Of a DNA stretch of 8,443 nt, positions 1-8,443 are shown piece by piece; the stretch's first letter is position 1, and each line of letters opens with the position of its first letter. The notes below the pieces were generated by a model. That model was given only the letters and a program-made list of their open reading frames with translations, did not search any database and had not been told where the DNA came from. Both the position numbers and the translations under genes were made by a program. This stretch comes from an uncultured Bacteroides sp. (GTDB taxonomy: Bacteria; Bacteroidota; Bacteroidia; Bacteroidales; Bacteroidaceae): assembly GCA_934716785.1 (NCBI GenBank), contig CAKUYM010000180.1:1-8443 (forward strand), given 5' to 3'.

Positions 1-699
<699 letters not shown>

Positions 700-747
700 T
701 TAAATTGTAAGCTACTGATGTTCTCACTCCTTACGTTCGGACTGTTG

Positions 748-755
748 CAAATGTA
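748..755 (-). promoter_or_regulatory. Candidate susB promoter, -7 element TACATTTG
   Basis: Read on the minus strand this is TACATTTG followed by CA, an exact TAnnTTTG Bacteroides -7 element. It is the only such match between the shared upstream motif and the susB start. It would start transcription near 741, giving a leader of about 55 bases. No TTTG is present 19-21 bases upstream, which fits a promoter that needs an activator. The same element, as part of the 11-mer CTACATTTGCA, precedes susA. Confidence 0.6.
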
Positions 756-850
756 GTGGCCATTTGTGCTTGTTCTTTTGATTAGAATGGGAATATAAGT
801 TGCTATGAGTTTTATTGCTTTGATTTATAGTCTGATAGATGTATTTGTGA

Positions 851-869
851 ATCGGGTAAATATAAGTCT
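851..869 (-). promoter_or_regulatory. Candidate SusR-responsive element upstream of susB
   Basis: On the minus strand this reads AGACTTATATTT, then AC, then CCGAT. The 12-base AGACTTATATTT (858-869) is identical to a block upstream of susA (2888-2899). In both cases its left edge lies exactly 110 bases from the left edge of the TACATTTG element. A CCGAT block follows in both copies after one or two extra bases. It lies just past the susA stop codon. Assignment to SusR is inference from this pairing and from the known SusR control of both units. Confidence 0.5.
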
Positions 870-881
870 CAATGAATCCAG

Positions 882-2849
<1,968 letters not shown>

Positions 2850-2881
2850 TTAATAATTAGTGAGTTAATTGGAAGTTGACG

Positions 2882-2899
2882 ATCGGAAAATATAAGTCT
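2882..2899 (-). promoter_or_regulatory. Candidate SusR-responsive element in the susA-susR divergent region
   Basis: On the minus strand this reads AGACTTATATTT, then T, then CCGAT. It is the second copy of the element upstream of susB, at the same 110-base distance from TACATTTG. Here it also overlaps a perfect inverted repeat, AATATA-AGTC-TATATT (2889-2904), which the susB copy lacks. It lies about 50 bases upstream of the susR -7 element, so it could also affect susR expression. The link to SusR is inferred. Confidence 0.5.
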
Positions 2900-2948
2900 A
2901 TATTAAAAATAATCTGACCATATACTTCATTGTCATGACTATATTCGT

Positions 2949-2956
2949 TATATTTG
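2949..2956 (+). promoter_or_regulatory. Candidate susR promoter, -7 element TATATTTG
   Basis: TATATTTG matches TAnnTTTG. A TTG at 2930-2932 lies upstream, but the spacing of 16 bases is shorter than usual. Transcription would start near 2963, only about 15 bases before the susR ATG. The start context GTGGCCTATG has no Shine-Dalgarno sequence, as is common in Bacteroides. Confidence 0.5.
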
Positions 2957-2977
2957 TGACATATAAAAAAGTGGCCT

Positions 2978-4573
2978 ATGAAGAATACAGCCTATGTCTT
3001 AGCTTTTCTCTTGCATTGTTCAGTTTCACTGTTTGGAAAGCAGACAGATGAGAATGTCGCAGTTCTTAAAAGGCTGGATGATATTATCAGTAAAAAAGAA
3101 ACTTTTCAGATTCAGAAAGAGGAGACTCTCGATTCTTTGAGAGTGCATCTCGCTCATGCGGTTACTGCTGCTGATAAGTATCGGTTGTGTGGTTCTCTAT
3201 TCGATGCCTATCTTCATTATCAGGCAGATTCTGCACTTCACTACATAAACAGAAGGGTACAGATTCTACCGCAGCTGAACCGACCGGAATTGGCAAACGA
3301 TATAAAAATTGACCGTGCCACGGTATTAGGGGTGATGGGGATGTATATTGAAGCCATAGGGGAACTGGAGAAAATAAATCCGGAGGAGCTGGACAAGCAA
3401 ACATTGTTATCCTATTATCAGACTTATCGTGCTTGCTATGGCTGGCTCGCAGACTATACCACCAATAAAGAGGAAAAAGAAAAATATCAGGGGAAGACTG
3501 ATTTATACCGGGATTCTATCATTGATATTATGCCGTTTGGGATCAATCATACGATTGCATTGGCAGAGAAGTGCATTATTACGGGTAAAGCTGATGTTGC
3601 TTTGTCGATGCTCAGTGATGCATTGAAAGATACGATTGGTGAACGTCAGAAAGCCTATGTTTACTATACGTTGTCTGAGGCGTATGGTATGAAGAGAGAT
3701 ACGGAAAAGAAAATTTATTATTTGATATTGACTGCTATTGCTGATTTGGAATCTTCGGTCAGAGAGTATGCCTCATTGCAGAAATTGGCGCATTTGATGT
3801 ATGAGTCGGGTGATGTAGACCGCGCTTACAGATATTTGAGTTGCTCGATGGAAGATGCCGTAGCTTGTAATGCCCGTTTGCGGTTTATCGAAGTGACAGA
3901 ATTCTTTCCTATTATAGATAAGGCTTATAAGTTGAAGGAAGAAAAGGAACGTGCCGTTTCGCGTGCGATGCTTGTCAGTGTCAGTATGTTGTCTGTCTTT
4001 CTTCTTGTTGCCGTTTCTTATCTGTACCGTTGGATGAAGAAACTGTCAGCCATGCGTCGTGAATTGAGTTTGGCGAATGAACAAATGTTGGCGATAAATA
4101 AAGAACTGGAACAGACGGGGAAAATAAAAGAAGTATATATCGCTCGCTATTTGGACAGATGTGTCAATTATCTTGATAAACTGGAGACTTACCGCCGTTC
4201 ATTAGCGAAACTGGCTATGGCGTCACGCATTGAAGACTTGTTCAAAGCTATCAAGTCCGAACAGTTTATCCGTGATGAACGGAATGAATTTTATCATGAG
4301 TTTGATAAGTCCTTCCTGAAACTGTTTCCGAATTTTGTTACTGCTTTTTATGGCCTGTTGGTAGAAGAGGGACGTGTATATCCGAAATCCGATGAACTCT
4401 TGACAACAGAACTGCGTATCTTCGCACTGATTCGTTTGGGAGTGGTAGACAGCAATAAAATAGCCCATTTCTTAGGATATTCTTTGGCTACCATATATAA
4501 TTATCGTAGCCGGATGCGCAATAGGGCTATCGGTGATAAAGAGCGGTTTGAACAAGATGTAATGAATTTGTAG
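2978..4573 (+). CDS. susR: SusR, membrane-spanning transcriptional activator of the starch locus
   Basis: SusR activates susA and susB-G in response to maltose and longer maltooligosaccharides. The 531 residues (about 61 kDa) agree with the roughly 62-kDa size I recall for SusR. Residues 1-20 form a hydrophobic signal or anchor ([16 protein letters not shown]). About 25-320 is an all-helical, TPR-like domain predicted to lie in the periplasm (for example [20 protein letters not shown] near 65-84 and the paired helices at 205-290). A transmembrane helix covers about 329-350 ([22 protein letters not shown]), followed by basic residues and a likely coiled coil (355-380). The C-terminal part (about 385-531) is the cytoplasmic region found in many Bacteroides regulators, with a LuxR-like helix-turn-helix at about 473-517 ([20 protein letters not shown], then [20 protein letters not shown]). 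There is no kinase or receiver domain, so sensing and DNA binding sit in one protein. It is divergent from susA across 242 bases. Ligand binding by the periplasmic helices is inference. Confidence 0.9.
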   Translation: MKNTAYVLAFLLHCSVSLFGKQTDENVAVLKRLDDIISKKETFQIQKEETLDSLRVHLAHAVTAADKYRLCGSLFDAYLHYQADSALHYINRRVQILPQLNRPELANDIKIDRATVLGVMGMYIEAIGELEKINPEELDKQTLLSYYQTYRACYGWLADYTTNKEEKEKYQGKTDLYRDSIIDIMPFGINHTIALAEKCIITGKADVALSMLSDALKDTIGERQKAYVYYTLSEAYGMKRDTEKKIYYLILTAIADLESSVREYASLQKLAHLMYESGDVDRAYRYLSCSMEDAVACNARLRFIEVTEFFPIIDKAYKLKEEKERAVSRAMLVSVSMLSVFLLVAVSYLYRWMKKLSAMRRELSLANEQMLAINKELEQTGKIKEVYIARYLDRCVNYLDKLETYRRSLAKLAMASRIEDLFKAIKSEQFIRDERNEFYHEFDKSFLKLFPNFVTAFYGLLVEEGRVYPKSDELLTTELRIFALIRLGVVDSNKIAHFLGYSLATIYNYRSRMRNRAIGDKERFEQDVMNL

Positions 4574-4613
4574 CAAGATAATCGGGGTAATTCTTTCTTT
4601 TCTACCTTTCCTC

Positions 4614-4635
4614 TAAAGAAAAAATGATTTCTTTA
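4614..4635 (+). terminator. Weak A/T-rich hairpin after susR
   Basis: TAAAGAAA (4614-4621) and TTTCTTTA (4628-4635) form a perfect 8-pair stem with loop AAATGA, 41 bases after the susR stop. It has one G-C pair and no clean U-tract after it, so it is at best a weak terminator and may be chance in A/T-rich DNA. Confidence 0.25.
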
Positions 4636-4667
4636 TTATGCCGGTATAAAAACTCATGCTTTTTATG

Positions 4668-4675
4668 TACTTTTG
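4668..4675 (+). promoter_or_regulatory. Candidate promoter of the alkaline phosphatase gene, TACTTTTG
   Basis: TACTTTTG is an exact TAnnTTTG -7 element and predicts a start near 4682 with a leader of about 28 bases. I see no good TTTG at the expected -33 position. No phosphate-regulon box was recognised in the 136-base gap between susR and this gene. Confidence 0.5.
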
Positions 4676-4709
4676 TGAACAACTAATCTAACAATAAATT
4701 TACAAAGAA

Positions 4710-6110
4710 ATGAAAAAATTAATCTACACTTTGTTCTTTGTCTTAATTTCCGTAGTAGCAAACGGACAGGCGAAGTACGTATTTTATTTCATCGGTGATG
4801 GAATGGGTGTGAATCAGGTGAATGGTACGGAGATGTACCAAGCGGAACTACAGAACGGACGTATCGGTGTCGAGCCTTTGTTGTTCACTCAATTTCCGGT
4901 CGCTACTTTTGCAACTACCTTCTCTGCAACAAATTCTGTAACCGATTCTGCTGCCGCAGGTTCTGCGTTGGCTACAGGAAAGAAAACATATAACCACGCT
5001 ATTTCAGTAGGGGAAGACAAGAATCCGATGGAGACTGTGGCCGAGAAAGCTAAGAAAGCCGGCAAGAGAGTGGGTGTCGCTACCTCTGTCAGCGTGGACC
5101 ATGCTACTCCTGCTGCATTTTATGCACATCAGCCGGATCGTAATATGTATTATGAAATAGCCCTTGATCTGCCGAAAGCTAATTTCGACTTCTATGCCGG
5201 TGGTGGCTTCTTGAAACCGAATACTTCTTTCGACAAGAAAGAGGCTCCGAGCATTTTCCCTATCTTTGAAGAAGCCGGATATACAGTGGCCCGTGGCTAC
5301 AATGATTATAAGGCAAAAGCCGCTAAAGCGGATAAGATGATTCTTATTCAGAAAGAAGGTGCCAATCCGTCATGCCTGCCTTACGCCATCGACCGCAAAG
5401 AGGGGGATTTGACTTTGGCGCAGATTACCGAAAGCGCTATCGACTTCTTGACTAAAGGTAAGAACAAAGGCTTTTTCCTGATGGTCGAAGGTGGAAAAAT
5501 CGACTGGGCTTGCCATTCAAATGATGCCGCTACTGTATTTAATGAAGTGAAAGATATGGATGATGCTATCAAAGTGGCTTACGAATTCTATAAAAAACAC
5601 CCGAAAGAGACTTTGATTGTCGTTACGGCAGACCATGAGACCGGTGGCATTGTCCTTGGTCCAGGAAGATATGCATTGAATTTGAAAGCACTGCAATATC
5701 AGAATCATTCTGCCGACGGACTTTCTGGACGTATCAGCGAATTGAGAAAATCAAAAGGCAATAAAGTAACTTGGGAAGAGATGAAAACATTCCTTGGCAA
5801 TGAAATGGGATTCTGGAAACAATTCCCCCTCTCTTGGGAACAGGAACGGAAATTACATGATGAATTTGACAGATCATTCGTAAAGAATAAAGTCGTATTT
5901 GCAGAAAGTCTGTATTCTAAGAGCGAGCCGATGGCTGCGTGCGCAAAGGAAGTGATGGATGAGATTTCTATGGTTGGCTGGGTCAGTGGCGGACACTCTG
6001 CCGGATTTGTTCCTGTATTTGCTATCGGAGCAGGCTCTCAGTTGTTCGGAGAAAAGATTGACAACACTGAGATCCCGAGAAGAATAGCAAAAGCTGCCGG
6101 ATACAAATAA
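4710..6110 (+). CDS. Secreted alkaline phosphatase, PhoA family
   Basis: This is a metal-dependent phosphomonoesterase of the alkaline phosphatase superfamily, 466 residues and similar in length to E. coli PhoA. Residues 1-20 are a signal peptide (MKKLIYTLFFVLISVVANGQ), so the enzyme is exported, probably to the periplasm. The active site is complete by motif: DGMG (D30) binds metal; TDSAAAG contains nucleophile S80; HATPAAF begins at H131; EGGKIDWACH gives E260, D265 and H269; TADHETGG gives D308 and H309; SGGHSAGFVPV gives H429. These match E. coli D51, S102, D153, E322, D327, H331, D369, H370 and H412 by position. H131 and W266 stand where E. coli has D153 and K328, the pair I recall from the Vibrio enzyme. 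It has its own promoter signals and a terminator, so it is probably a single-gene unit, unrelated in function to the starch genes. Substrate in vivo is not visible from sequence. Confidence 0.93.
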   Translation: MKKLIYTLFFVLISVVANGQAKYVFYFIGDGMGVNQVNGTEMYQAELQNGRIGVEPLLFTQFPVATFATTFSATNSVTDSAAAGSALATGKKTYNHAISVGEDKNPMETVAEKAKKAGKRVGVATSVSVDHATPAAFYAHQPDRNMYYEIALDLPKANFDFYAGGGFLKPNTSFDKKEAPSIFPIFEEAGYTVARGYNDYKAKAAKADKMILIQKEGANPSCLPYAIDRKEGDLTLAQITESAIDFLTKGKNKGFFLMVEGGKIDWACHSNDAATVFNEVKDMDDAIKVAYEFYKKHPKETLIVVTADHETGGIVLGPGRYALNLKALQYQNHSADGLSGRISELRKSKGNKVTWEEMKTFLGNEMGFWKQFPLSWEQERKLHDEFDRSFVKNKVVFAESLYSKSEPMAACAKEVMDEISMVGWVSGGHSAGFVPVFAIGAGSQLFGEKIDNTEIPRRIAKAAGYK

Positions 6111-6127
6111 AATACCTCTAAAGGCAT

Positions 6128-6163
6128 AAAAAACGGAACTCCTTTTTGGGAGTTCCGTTTTTT
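6128..6163. terminator. Bidirectional terminator between the phosphatase gene and efp
   Basis: The arms 6128-6142 and 6149-6163 pair perfectly (core AAACGGAACTCC with GGAGTTCCGTTT) around loop TTTTTG. Seven T residues end the plus-strand side and an A run precedes the left arm, giving a T run on the minus strand too. It lies 17 bases after the phosphatase stop and 21 bases beyond the efp stop, so it serves both convergent genes. Confidence 0.93.
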
Positions 6164-6184
6164 TATGAGTATTCTTTTCAGCTA

Positions 6185-6751
6185 TTAAGCTTTCACACGT
6201 CCTACGTAAGAACCGTCGCGAGTATCGATTTCGATTGTTTCACCTTCATTGATGAACAAAGGAACACGAACTGTTGCACCTGATTCTACAGTGGCAGGCT
6301 TCAAAGTGTTGGTAGCTGTGTCGCCTTTCAGACCCGGTTCTGTATAAGTGACTTTCATCTGTACTTTAACCGGCATGTCTGCATAAAGAACAGTTTCTGT
6401 AGAAGCATCGGAAACTACATCCAATACCATACCTTCGAGCAGGAAGTCAACACCGTTGATCAGGTCGTGAGCGATGGGGTGCTGGTCAAAAGTTTCCTGA
6501 TTCATGAAGATATAATCGTCTCCTTCTTTATATAAGAATTGGTAAGGACGACGTTCTACACGCACATCTTCCAGTTTTTCACCGATGTTGAAGCGACGTT
6601 CGATAACGTATCCGCTTACTACATCTTTAAGTTTTGTACGCATGAAAGTGTTACCTTTACCCGGTTTTACATGCAGGAATTCGATACAGAAATAGAGCTT
6701 TCCGTCCATACGGATACAAGTTCCGTTTTTGATGTCTTGAGCATTAATCAT
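6185..6751 (-). CDS. efp: Translation elongation factor P
   Basis: EF-P binds ribosomes stalled on consecutive prolines and promotes peptide-bond formation. The 188-residue product has the normal family length and three beta-barrel domains: a KOW-like domain (about 1-62), a central OB domain (about 66-125) and a C-terminal OB domain (about 130-188) with the conserved end region TLKPATVESGATVRVPLFIN. The loop that reaches the peptidyl transferase centre reads HVKPGKGN, with K32 aligned to the E. coli K34 that carries beta-lysine. Whether K32 is modified here cannot be seen. The start MINAQDIKNG is typical. It is divergent from rpmH and convergent with the phosphatase gene, so it is probably transcribed alone from the promoter near 6810-6841. 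Confidence 0.98.
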   Translation of the reverse strand: MINAQDIKNGTCIRMDGKLYFCIEFLHVKPGKGNTFMRTKLKDVVSGYVIERRFNIGEKLEDVRVERRPYQFLYKEGDDYIFMNQETFDQHPIAHDLINGVDFLLEGMVLDVVSDASTETVLYADMPVKVQMKVTYTEPGLKGDTATNTLKPATVESGATVRVPLFINEGETIEIDTRDGSYVGRVKA

Positions 6752-6809
6752 ACTGCTATTATTCTTTTTATATAATTGTTATTTAATGGTTTTCGGAAGA
6801 TTTCGGCTG

Positions 6810-6841
6810 CAAAAGTAATCTAAATCGGTAAAAAACACAAA
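6810..6841 (-). promoter_or_regulatory. efp promoter with both Bacteroides elements
   Basis: On the minus strand TTTG (6838-6841) is followed after 20 bases by TACTTTTG (6810-6817). This is a full match to the Bacteroides vegetative consensus in sequence and spacing. It predicts a start near 6803 and a leader of about 50 bases. Confidence 0.8.
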
Positions 6842-6867
6842 AACTTTTGAGCAAAAATGAGTTATCT

Positions 6868-6899
6868 CTTGGTTAATTAAAAAAAAGTGCCTATTTTTG
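6868..6899 (+). promoter_or_regulatory. rpmH promoter
   Basis: CTTG at 6868-6871 (three of four matches to TTTG) is followed after 20 bases by TATTTTTG (6892-6899). Predicted start is near 6906, giving a leader of about 38 bases. The upstream ends of this promoter and the efp promoter are about 26 bases apart, so the two divergent polymerase sites are nearly adjacent. Confidence 0.75.
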
Positions 6900-6943
6900 C
6901 AGCCCAATTACGTGGAATAATAACATAAAAACAAGATACAGTA

Positions 6944-7105
6944 ATGAAAAGAACATTTCAACCCTCTAACAGAAAGAGAAAGAACAAACACGGTTTCCGT
7001 GAGAGAATGGCAACAGCTAATGGTCGTAGAGTATTAGCAGCTCGCCGTGCAAAAGGCAGAAAGAAGTTGACTGTTTCTGACGAATACAACGGACAGAAGT
7101 GGTGA
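6944..7105 (+). CDS. rpmH: 50S ribosomal protein bL34
   Basis: The 53-residue, very basic product begins [18 protein letters not shown] and continues [20 protein letters not shown], which is diagnostic of bL34 of the large ribosomal subunit. The C-terminal tail [13 protein letters not shown] makes it slightly longer than the 46-residue E. coli protein. The usual partners in many bacteria, rnpA and dnaA, are not beside it here. It stands between divergent efp and a strong terminator, so it is probably a single-gene transcript. Confidence 0.98.
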   Translation: MKRTFQPSNRKRKNKHGFRERMATANGRRVLAARRAKGRKKLTVSDEYNGQKW

Positions 7106-7119
7106 TCACTTGGCCATCA

Positions 7120-7167
7120 AGGAAATAAAAAAGGCGGAGATTGACTTCTCCGCCTTTTTTATTTCCT
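7120..7167. terminator. Long perfect hairpin terminator after rpmH
   Basis: The arms 7120-7140 and 7147-7167 are perfectly complementary over 21 pairs, around loop TTGACT. The G/C core is GGCGGAGA with TCTCCGCC, next to six A/T pairs that provide the T run (7155-7160). The stem continues through ATTTCCT beyond the T run, which ordinary terminators do not need. It begins 15 bases after the rpmH stop. Confidence 0.9.
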
Positions 7168-7440
7168 GTTCCTGAAAATAGAATGTTAAAATTCGCAGGA
7201 TGGGCTCTTGTTTATTCTTTTTTCTTTTTCTTTGTAGTTGAAAGCTTGAAAGTCATAGGTGAAATACGTGCGATAGAAAATATTTCCGGAGGCGGAAACC
7301 TGTATAATCATGATAAGGTTGCTGAAATCTATAAGAGTGGGGATTATAGTTGCAACAATTCTGGCGATGATAAGTGTCCTTGCATTGTAGATGAGGTCAT
7401 TTTTCATCGCCTACTTTTTAAAAGTTCAACTATTTTGTAG
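7168..7440. other. Stretch without a convincing gene, with small inverted repeats
   Basis: This gap between rpmH and the PASTA gene has two overlapping antisense open frames, neither supported. One on the plus strand from ATG 7183 to 7440 would encode 85 residues with a hydrophobic start (FAGWALVYSFFFFFVVESLKV). One on the minus strand, 7186-7407, would encode 73 residues with a hydrophobic N-terminal half (LIIARIVATIIPTLI). I recognise neither product and see no promoter placed for either. The stretch holds a 6-pair hairpin TTTCCG-GAGG-CGGAAA (7283-7298) and an 8-base inverted repeat GGCGATGA (7363-7370) with TCATCGCC (7404-7411), followed by a T5 run. It may hold a small membrane-protein gene, a decayed gene or a leader RNA. 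Confidence 0.4.
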
Positions 7441-7448
7441 TATCTTTG
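7441..7448 (+). promoter_or_regulatory. Candidate promoter of the PASTA-rluD unit, TATCTTTG
   Basis: TATCTTTG is an exact TAnnTTTG match. TTTT at 7416-7419, 21 bases upstream, is a three-of-four match to the -33 box. Transcription would start near 7455, about 10 bases before the first ATG (7465), which makes the second ATG at 7471 equally possible as the true start. Confidence 0.5.
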
Positions 7449-7464
7449 GCGCATATTAACAGCA

Positions 7465-8124
7465 ATGCGTATGACTATTAAGGAATTCTTTTCTTTTAAA
7501 GCAAATAAATTCTTCTGGTTGAATATTATCGCCATGATTGCAGTGGTGGTAGTGATGATGTTCGGGGTATTGAAATGGCTCGATATACATACTCATCATG
7601 GAGAAACGGTTACGGTGCCTGATGTGAAAGGTATGACGGTGGAAGAGGCCACGAAGATGTTCCGTAATCATGGGTTGGTATGCATCGTTTCCGACACCAG
7701 ATATGTCAAAGATAAGGCTGCCGGAATCGTTCTTGACTTGAAACCGGGAGTTGGAGATAAGGTAAAAGAAGGCCGTACTGTATACTTGACGGTCAATACG
7801 TTGGATGTCCCCCTGCGTGCCATTCCTGATGTGGCGGATAACAGTTCTCTCCGGCAGGCTGAGGCCAAGTTGCATAGTGCAGGTTTCAAATTGGCCGAAA
7901 TACAGTTGATAGCAGGCGAGAAAGACTGGGTCTATGGCGTGAAGTATCAGGGACGTCAGGTGGAAGCCGGAGAAAAAATACCTATGGGTGCTTCTCTGGT
8001 ATTAATGGTGGGAGACGGAGCCGGTGATAGTGCTGAGGAAGATTCTCTTGGCACCGGCACTGATTCGGAGCAACCTGTCTCGTCGGATGCGGCACCCGCG
8101 CAGGACGATGGTTGGTTTAATTGA
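7465..8124 (+). CDS. Membrane-anchored protein with two PASTA domains
   Basis: The 219-residue product (217 if it starts at the ATG at 7471) has a short basic cytoplasmic N-terminus, one transmembrane helix (about 18-38, WLNIIAMIAVVVVMMFGVL) and then two PASTA domains facing the periplasm. PASTA 1 is about 47-112 (VTVPDVKGMTVEEATKMFRN, ending VKEGRTVYLTVNT). PASTA 2 is about 117-184 (LRAIPDVADNSSLRQAEAKL, ending GASLVLMVGDG). A low-complexity acidic and serine-rich tail fills 185-219. In other bacteria PASTA domains sit on Ser/Thr kinases and penicillin-binding proteins and bind muropeptides or cell-wall precursors; here there is no kinase or transpeptidase domain. The downstream pseudouridine synthase gene begins 24 bases after the stop, suggesting one transcript. 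A cell-envelope role is inference from the domain only. Confidence 0.9.
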   Translation: MRMTIKEFFSFKANKFFWLNIIAMIAVVVVMMFGVLKWLDIHTHHGETVTVPDVKGMTVEEATKMFRNHGLVCIVSDTRYVKDKAAGIVLDLKPGVGDKVKEGRTVYLTVNTLDVPLRAIPDVADNSSLRQAEAKLHSAGFKLAEIQLIAGEKDWVYGVKYQGRQVEAGEKIPMGASLVLMVGDGAGDSAEEDSLGTGTDSEQPVSSDAAPAQDDGWFN

Positions 8125-8148
8125 TAAATAACAGAAACAGACTCACAC

Positions 8149-8443
8149 ATGATAGAGGAAGAACTTCCGGACGAACTGGAGAATGATTTGGATGATATAG
8201 AACCTGTCGGTGACGAATCCCAGCTTTACGAACATTTTCGTGTGGTTGTGGATAAAGGGCAAACGATGGTCAGAGTCGACAAATATCTGTTCGAACGTAT
8301 TGTCAATGCTTCGCGCAACCGCATTCAGAAAGCTGCCGAAGATGGATTCGTCATGGCCAACGGCAAGCCGGTGAAAAGCAGCTATAAGGTGAAGCCGCTG
8401 GATGTCATCACGGTGATGATGGATCGTCCGCGTTATGAAAACG
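8149..8443 (+). CDS. rluD: RluA-family 23S rRNA pseudouridine synthase, RluD type (N-terminal 98 codons; continues past the window)
   Basis: Enzymes of this family isomerise uridine to pseudouridine in large-subunit rRNA. Only the N-terminus is present and the frame is open to the window edge. Residues 1-26 are strongly acidic (EEELPDELENDLDDIE). An S4 RNA-binding domain follows at about 41-90: VRVDKYLFERIVNASRNRIQ, then GFVMANGKPVKSSYKVKPLDVITV. This agrees with the start of RluD, where S4 precedes the catalytic domain. The catalytic aspartate motif lies outside the window, so activity and the exact subfamily cannot be confirmed; another RluA-family member is possible. It is closely spaced behind the PASTA gene on the same strand. 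Confidence 0.85.
   Translation, partial: MIEEELPDELENDLDDIEPVGDESQLYEHFRVVVDKGQTMVRVDKYLFERIVNASRNRIQKAAEDGFVMANGKPVKSSYKVKPLDVITVMMDRPRYEN

Noticed and set aside
748..766. Inverted repeat CAAATG-7-CATTTG at the susB promoter, considered as an operator
   Set aside because: The left arm is the -7 element itself. At susA a partial right arm lies 12 bases further away, so the spacing is not conserved.
4574..4709. A phosphate-regulon box or a SusR-type element before the alkaline phosphatase gene
   Set aside because: I found no repeat resembling a Pho box and no copy of AGACTTATATTT, so shared control with the starch genes is not supported.

Overview
This window looks like the chromosome of a Bacteroides species close to B. 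thetaiotaomicron. The translated left-end genes closely resemble the starch utilization (Sus) proteins SusB, SusA and SusR as I remember them. The gene starts lack clear Shine-Dalgarno sequences, and the promoters fit the Bacteroides pattern (TAnnTTTG at -7, with TTTG about 20 bases upstream where present) rather than the E. coli sigma-70 pattern. I cannot name the species from sequence alone.

Left part (1-4573), starch locus. A 5'-partial susB (GH97 alpha-glucosidase) and a complete susA (GH13 neopullulanase) lie on the minus strand. The rest of the operon (susC to susG in B. thetaiotaomicron) would lie beyond position 1. The membrane-spanning activator gene susR lies divergently on the plus strand. 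In the known system SusR senses maltose or longer maltooligosaccharides and switches on susA and the susB-G operon; SusA cuts imported oligosaccharides in the periplasm and SusB releases glucose. The best non-coding signal in the window is here. The regions upstream of susA and susB share a -7 element (TACATTTG) and a 12-base element (AGACTTATATTT) at exactly the same separation, 110 bases, while the DNA around them differs. I propose this as the SusR-responsive promoter architecture.

Middle (4574-6184). A secreted PhoA-family alkaline phosphatase has a complete metal and nucleophile set and a His/Trp pair where E. coli has Asp153/Lys328. It ends at a strong bidirectional terminator shared with the convergent gene efp.

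Right part (6185-8443), housekeeping. efp (elongation factor P, minus strand) and rpmH (ribosomal protein bL34, plus strand) are divergent, each with a good Bacteroides promoter. rpmH is followed by an unusually long perfect hairpin terminator. About 270 bases without a convincing gene follow. Then comes a likely two-gene unit: a membrane-anchored protein with two PASTA domains and no kinase domain, and the start of an RluD-type pseudouridine synthase that runs off the window.

I found no CRISPR array, mobile element, tRNA or rRNA, and no clearly new multi-gene system. The points most worth testing are the paired sus promoter elements, the ambiguous signal peptide of SusA, and the unexplained stretch between rpmH and the PASTA gene.
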